Positions 13,521 through 15,819 of a stretch of DNA of 15,819 nt are shown here, in pieces. The number at the start of each line of letters is the position of its first letter. Positions within the stretch are counted from its first letter, which is position 1. The notes under the pieces were generated by a model. That model searched no databases. It was not told the DNA's origin and worked only from the letters and a program-made list of their open reading frames with translations. The position numbers were made by a program, and so were the translations under genes. This stretch comes from WLJO01 sp032117595 (GTDB taxonomy: Bacteria > Actinomycetota > Acidimicrobiia > Acidimicrobiales > Ilumatobacteraceae). Location of the stretch: positions 1 to 15,819 of the forward strand of contig JAULYZ010000137.1 in NCBI GenBank assembly GCA_032117595.1, in the 5' to 3' direction.

Positions 13521-15819
13521 TGGGTGCTGCGTAGTCACCGAGCCGCGCTGCGAGTTCGGCCTCGAAGTGCGCTGCATGGCGAAGTTTGATGTGCTCGTAC
13601 CCACGCACGTGTGAGGCGAGGGATGCAATCGCAACTGCCTCTGCATGCGTGTCGACAGAGAGGCCCGACACGAGTCGCTCGACTGCGTCCACGTACTCGT
13701 CAATGAGTCGGCGCTCCACACGGCGGACCTCTGCGCGGCCGAAGGGATCGATCCATCGTCCGCGCAGCGGCTTCATGGCACGCAGCGCCACGAAGAGGGG
13801 CGTCGCCCAACGCCCGAGTCGGATCTTTCGCTCCACACCGAGTGCACGCAGGACGGGCGGGTGCAGCATCCACTCCACTCGCGCCCCGGGCCCGCCAACC
13901 GACTCTGCGGACCGTTTCGCTGCCGGTTCGAGCAGCAGCCGCGCCACCTCGTACTCGTCCTTGTAGGCCATGAAGTGGTGCAGCTCGCGGGCCACCACGT
14001 CGCGGAGCGCAGTCGAACCCGGCACCACCGCCGCCTCGCGCTCGCCGACCGCCCGCACCACCGCCAGGAAACGGTCTGCATAGGCACGGTTCTGATACGC
14101 AACGAGGTCGTCGTAGAAACGACTCACCGGATCCGTCTCTCGCTCGACTGGACCGGTCGCAGCCGTACGGACCGCCTCGTCCAACCGATGACGGTCGTCT
14201 GCCCATGCCCTCCCGAGCCGGAACGCCCGCAGATTGGTCTCCACGGCGACACCGTTCAGCGCGATGGCCTGCTCCACCGACTCGGGCCGGACGGGGAGGG
14301 CGCCGCACTGCACTGCCACACCGAGTACCAGCACGTTCGCCGATGCAGCATCGCCGAGCAGCGCGCGGCAGAGGGCGGCGGCACCGACGAACAGGTTGCT
14401 GTCGGCACGCGTCACCTCACCCACCCGCGCCTCGAGCGCGCCTTCCGCGGGGTACGGGAGGTAAGGGTGGATCACCATCTTCCCGGTGGGTGTCGCTGAT
14501 GATGAGCCCACCACCACCGTGCGATCAGGTGATGCGCCCGCAAGGTGGGTCTCGCTCGCTGCAACGAGCAGGTCGAGCGCAATGAGGACATCGACCGAAG
14601 CGGTCCCCGCCTTGTTCGATGCAGGCGCAGCGCGACGCGACACGCGGATGTCGCTCACGACCGGGCCTGCCTTCTGCGAGAGCCCGGTCTGGTCGAGACC
14701 CCTCACCTCGAAGCCGTCGAGCATCGCCGCCGTGCCGAGCATCTGGCTGACCGTCACGACTCCGGTACCGCCGATCCCCGAGAGACGAACCGAGAACTCG
14801 TCCGGCGGCACCAAGGCGCGCGCTGGCGCGCGCAGATCCCTGATCAGCGCGTCGAGCCGGTCGGGCTGGATGGCGTCACTCACCGGAAGGGATTGTCCAA
14901 CCGACTTCCGACGACGGCGCGCCGGGCGGACGGTGGCGAAACTCGGACAGTCACCCTGCAGGCAGGAGTAGTCGAAGTTGCAGGACGTCTGGTCGATGCG
15001 GGTCTTGCGCCCGAACACGGTGTGCACAGGTTGCACGGACAGGCAGTTGCTCTTCTCGCCGCAGTCTCCGCATCCCTCGCAGACACGCTCGTTGATGACG
15101 ACGCGACGCTCGGGCTCGGGAATTCGCTTGCGCTTTCGATCACGACGGAGCTCGGCTGCACATCGTTGGTCGTGGATGAGCACGGTCGTGCCCAGGACCG
15201 CTCCAAGTCGCTGCTGTGCCTCGACGACCCGGGTTCGCTCCCACACCGCGACGCCGGGGGGAAGTGAGACACTCCGGTAACGCCCGGTGTCCTCGGCTGT
15301 GATGATTACCTGCTTCACACCCTCGGCGAGCAGCACCTTCACCAGCTTCTCCACGGGCAATGCACCAACAGGGTCCTGCCCTCCGGTCATTGCGACCGCA
15401 CCGTTGAAGAGGATCTTGTAGGTGATGTTCACCCCACTGGCGATCGCTGCCCGGATCGCCAGCAAACCGGAATGGAACAGTGTTCCGTCGCCGAGGTTCT
15501 GGACGAGGTGCTGGGCCTCCACGAACGGCGACATCCCGATCCATTGCGCACCCTCGTTTCCCATGGCGGTCAGGCTCGTGAGGTGTCCGACCTGCTGTTC
15601 CTCCATGAACATCACCATCGAGTGACAGCCGATTCCCCCACCGACGAGGGTCCCCTCGGGCACGCGAGTGGAGGTGTTGTGGGGGCACCCCGAGCAGAAG
15701 TACGGCGTGCGCGAGACCTGTAGCGGAATGCGTGGCCGCTTCGCGGCCGGGAGCGGCGCAAGCAGCTCGGATCCGAGACGACGCGCAAGACGCGACCGGA
15801 TCGGGCCGACGATGGCATC
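13507..15819 (-). CDS. Indolepyruvate ferredoxin oxidoreductase, fused IorA-IorB (5' end cut by window edge)
   Basis: The enzyme oxidatively decarboxylates indolepyruvate or related aryl 2-oxoacids to the acyl-CoA, passing electrons to ferredoxin. The last 770 residues are visible. Counting from the right edge, there is a CSGCPHNTST signature at 42-51, a thiamine-diphosphate domain with GDG at 110-112 and its paired Asn (KILFNG), and an iron-sulfur segment with CEGCGDCGEKSNC (247-259) plus three further cysteines (280, 286, 291). The gamma-type domain follows, beginning FSVRLSGIGGTGVVTVSQ (about 342), and then a long C-terminal extension. In anaerobic archaea the thiamine and gamma parts are separate subunits. 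The single-chain form is known in aerobic bacteria. The GTG at 15663 is not the start, because conserved sequence continues to the window edge. Other 2-oxoacid substrates cannot be excluded. Confidence 0.93.
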   Translation of the reverse strand, partial: DAIVGPIRSRLARRLGSELLAPLPAAKRPRIPLQVSRTPYFCSGCPHNTSTRVPEGTLVGGGIGCHSMVMFMEEQQVGHLTSLTAMGNEGAQWIGMSPFVEAQHLVQNLGDGTLFHSGLLAIRAAIASGVNITYKILFNGAVAMTGGQDPVGALPVEKLVKVLLAEGVKQVIITAEDTGRYRSVSLPPGVAVWERTRVVEAQQRLGAVLGTTVLIHDQRCAAELRRDRKRKRIPEPERRVVINERVCEGCGDCGEKSNCLSVQPVHTVFGRKTRIDQTSCNFDYSCLQGDCPSFATVRPARRRRKSVGQSLPVSDAIQPDRLDALIRDLRAPARALVPPDEFSVRLSGIGGTGVVTVSQMLGTAAMLDGFEVRGLDQTGLSQKAGPVVSDIRVSRRAAPASNKAGTASVDVLIALDLLVAASETHLAGASPDRTVVVGSSSATPTGKMVIHPYLPYPAEGALEARVGEVTRADSNLFVGAAALCRALLGDAASANVLVLGVAVQCGALPVRPESVEQAIALNGVAVETNLRAFRLGRAWADDRHRLDEAVRTAATGPVERETDPVSRFYDDLVAYQNRAYADRFLAVVRAVGEREAAVVPGSTALRDVVARELHHFMAYKDEYEVARLLLEPAAKRSAESVGGPGARVEWMLHPPVLRALGVERKIRLGRWATPLFVALRAMKPLRGRWIDPFGRAEVRRVERRLIDEYVDAVERLVSGLSVDTHAEAVAIASLASHVRGYEHIKLRHAAHFEAELAARLGDYAAPISAR

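Noticed and set aside
12363..13721. Long minus-strand open frame opposite the molybdoenzyme gene
   Set aside because: It lacks any recognisable domain and lies opposite a clearly conserved Mo-cofactor domain. High GC produces such antisense frames throughout the window.

Overview
The window is high-GC bacterial chromosome and reads as an actinobacterium. Evidence is the recA-miaB-miaA-dapF-hflX order, SOS operators of the CGAAC-N4-GTTCG type, an N-terminally extended OafA-like acyltransferase pair, and frequent GTG starts. A member of class Acidimicrobiia is my best guess, but it is an inference from style and not from a marker comparison.

Left part (1-5430, all on the minus strand): a conserved housekeeping block transcribed right to left. 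recA comes first, behind a promoter carrying two SOS boxes. It is followed by a hairpin, then miaB, miaA, dapF and hflX. The last four overlap by stop/start fusions (GTGA, ATGA, TGATG), so they look translationally coupled. MiaA and MiaB make consecutive modifications of tRNA A37. DapF makes meso-diaminopimelate for lysine and peptidoglycan. HflX is a ribosome-associated GTPase cut by the window edge. No recX lies between recA and miaB. Upstream of the recA promoter is a 22-bp repeat in four tandem copies, and the stop codon of the next gene falls inside it.

Middle part (5421-7088): a small DUF983-type zinc-ribbon membrane protein (minus), tRNA-His(GTG) and tRNA-Lys(CTT) on the plus strand, both with encoded CCA, and an enoyl-CoA hydratase/isomerase family protein (minus) whose catalytic residues look isomerase-like.

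Right part (7174-13520, plus strand): a three-gene operon divergent from the crotonase gene. Two paralogous membrane acyltransferases (acyltransferase-3 domain plus periplasm-facing SGNH esterase domain) overlap by ATGA. Twelve bases later comes a membrane-anchored sulfite-oxidase-type molybdopterin oxidoreductase with an internal Tat-like motif. The pair would transfer acyl groups to an envelope glycan or lipid. Why a molybdoenzyme is coexpressed is unknown, and this is the least explained part of the window.

Right edge (13507-15819, minus): the C-terminal part of a large fused indolepyruvate ferredoxin oxidoreductase (IorA-IorB in one chain), convergent with the molybdoenzyme gene and overlapping it by 14 bp.
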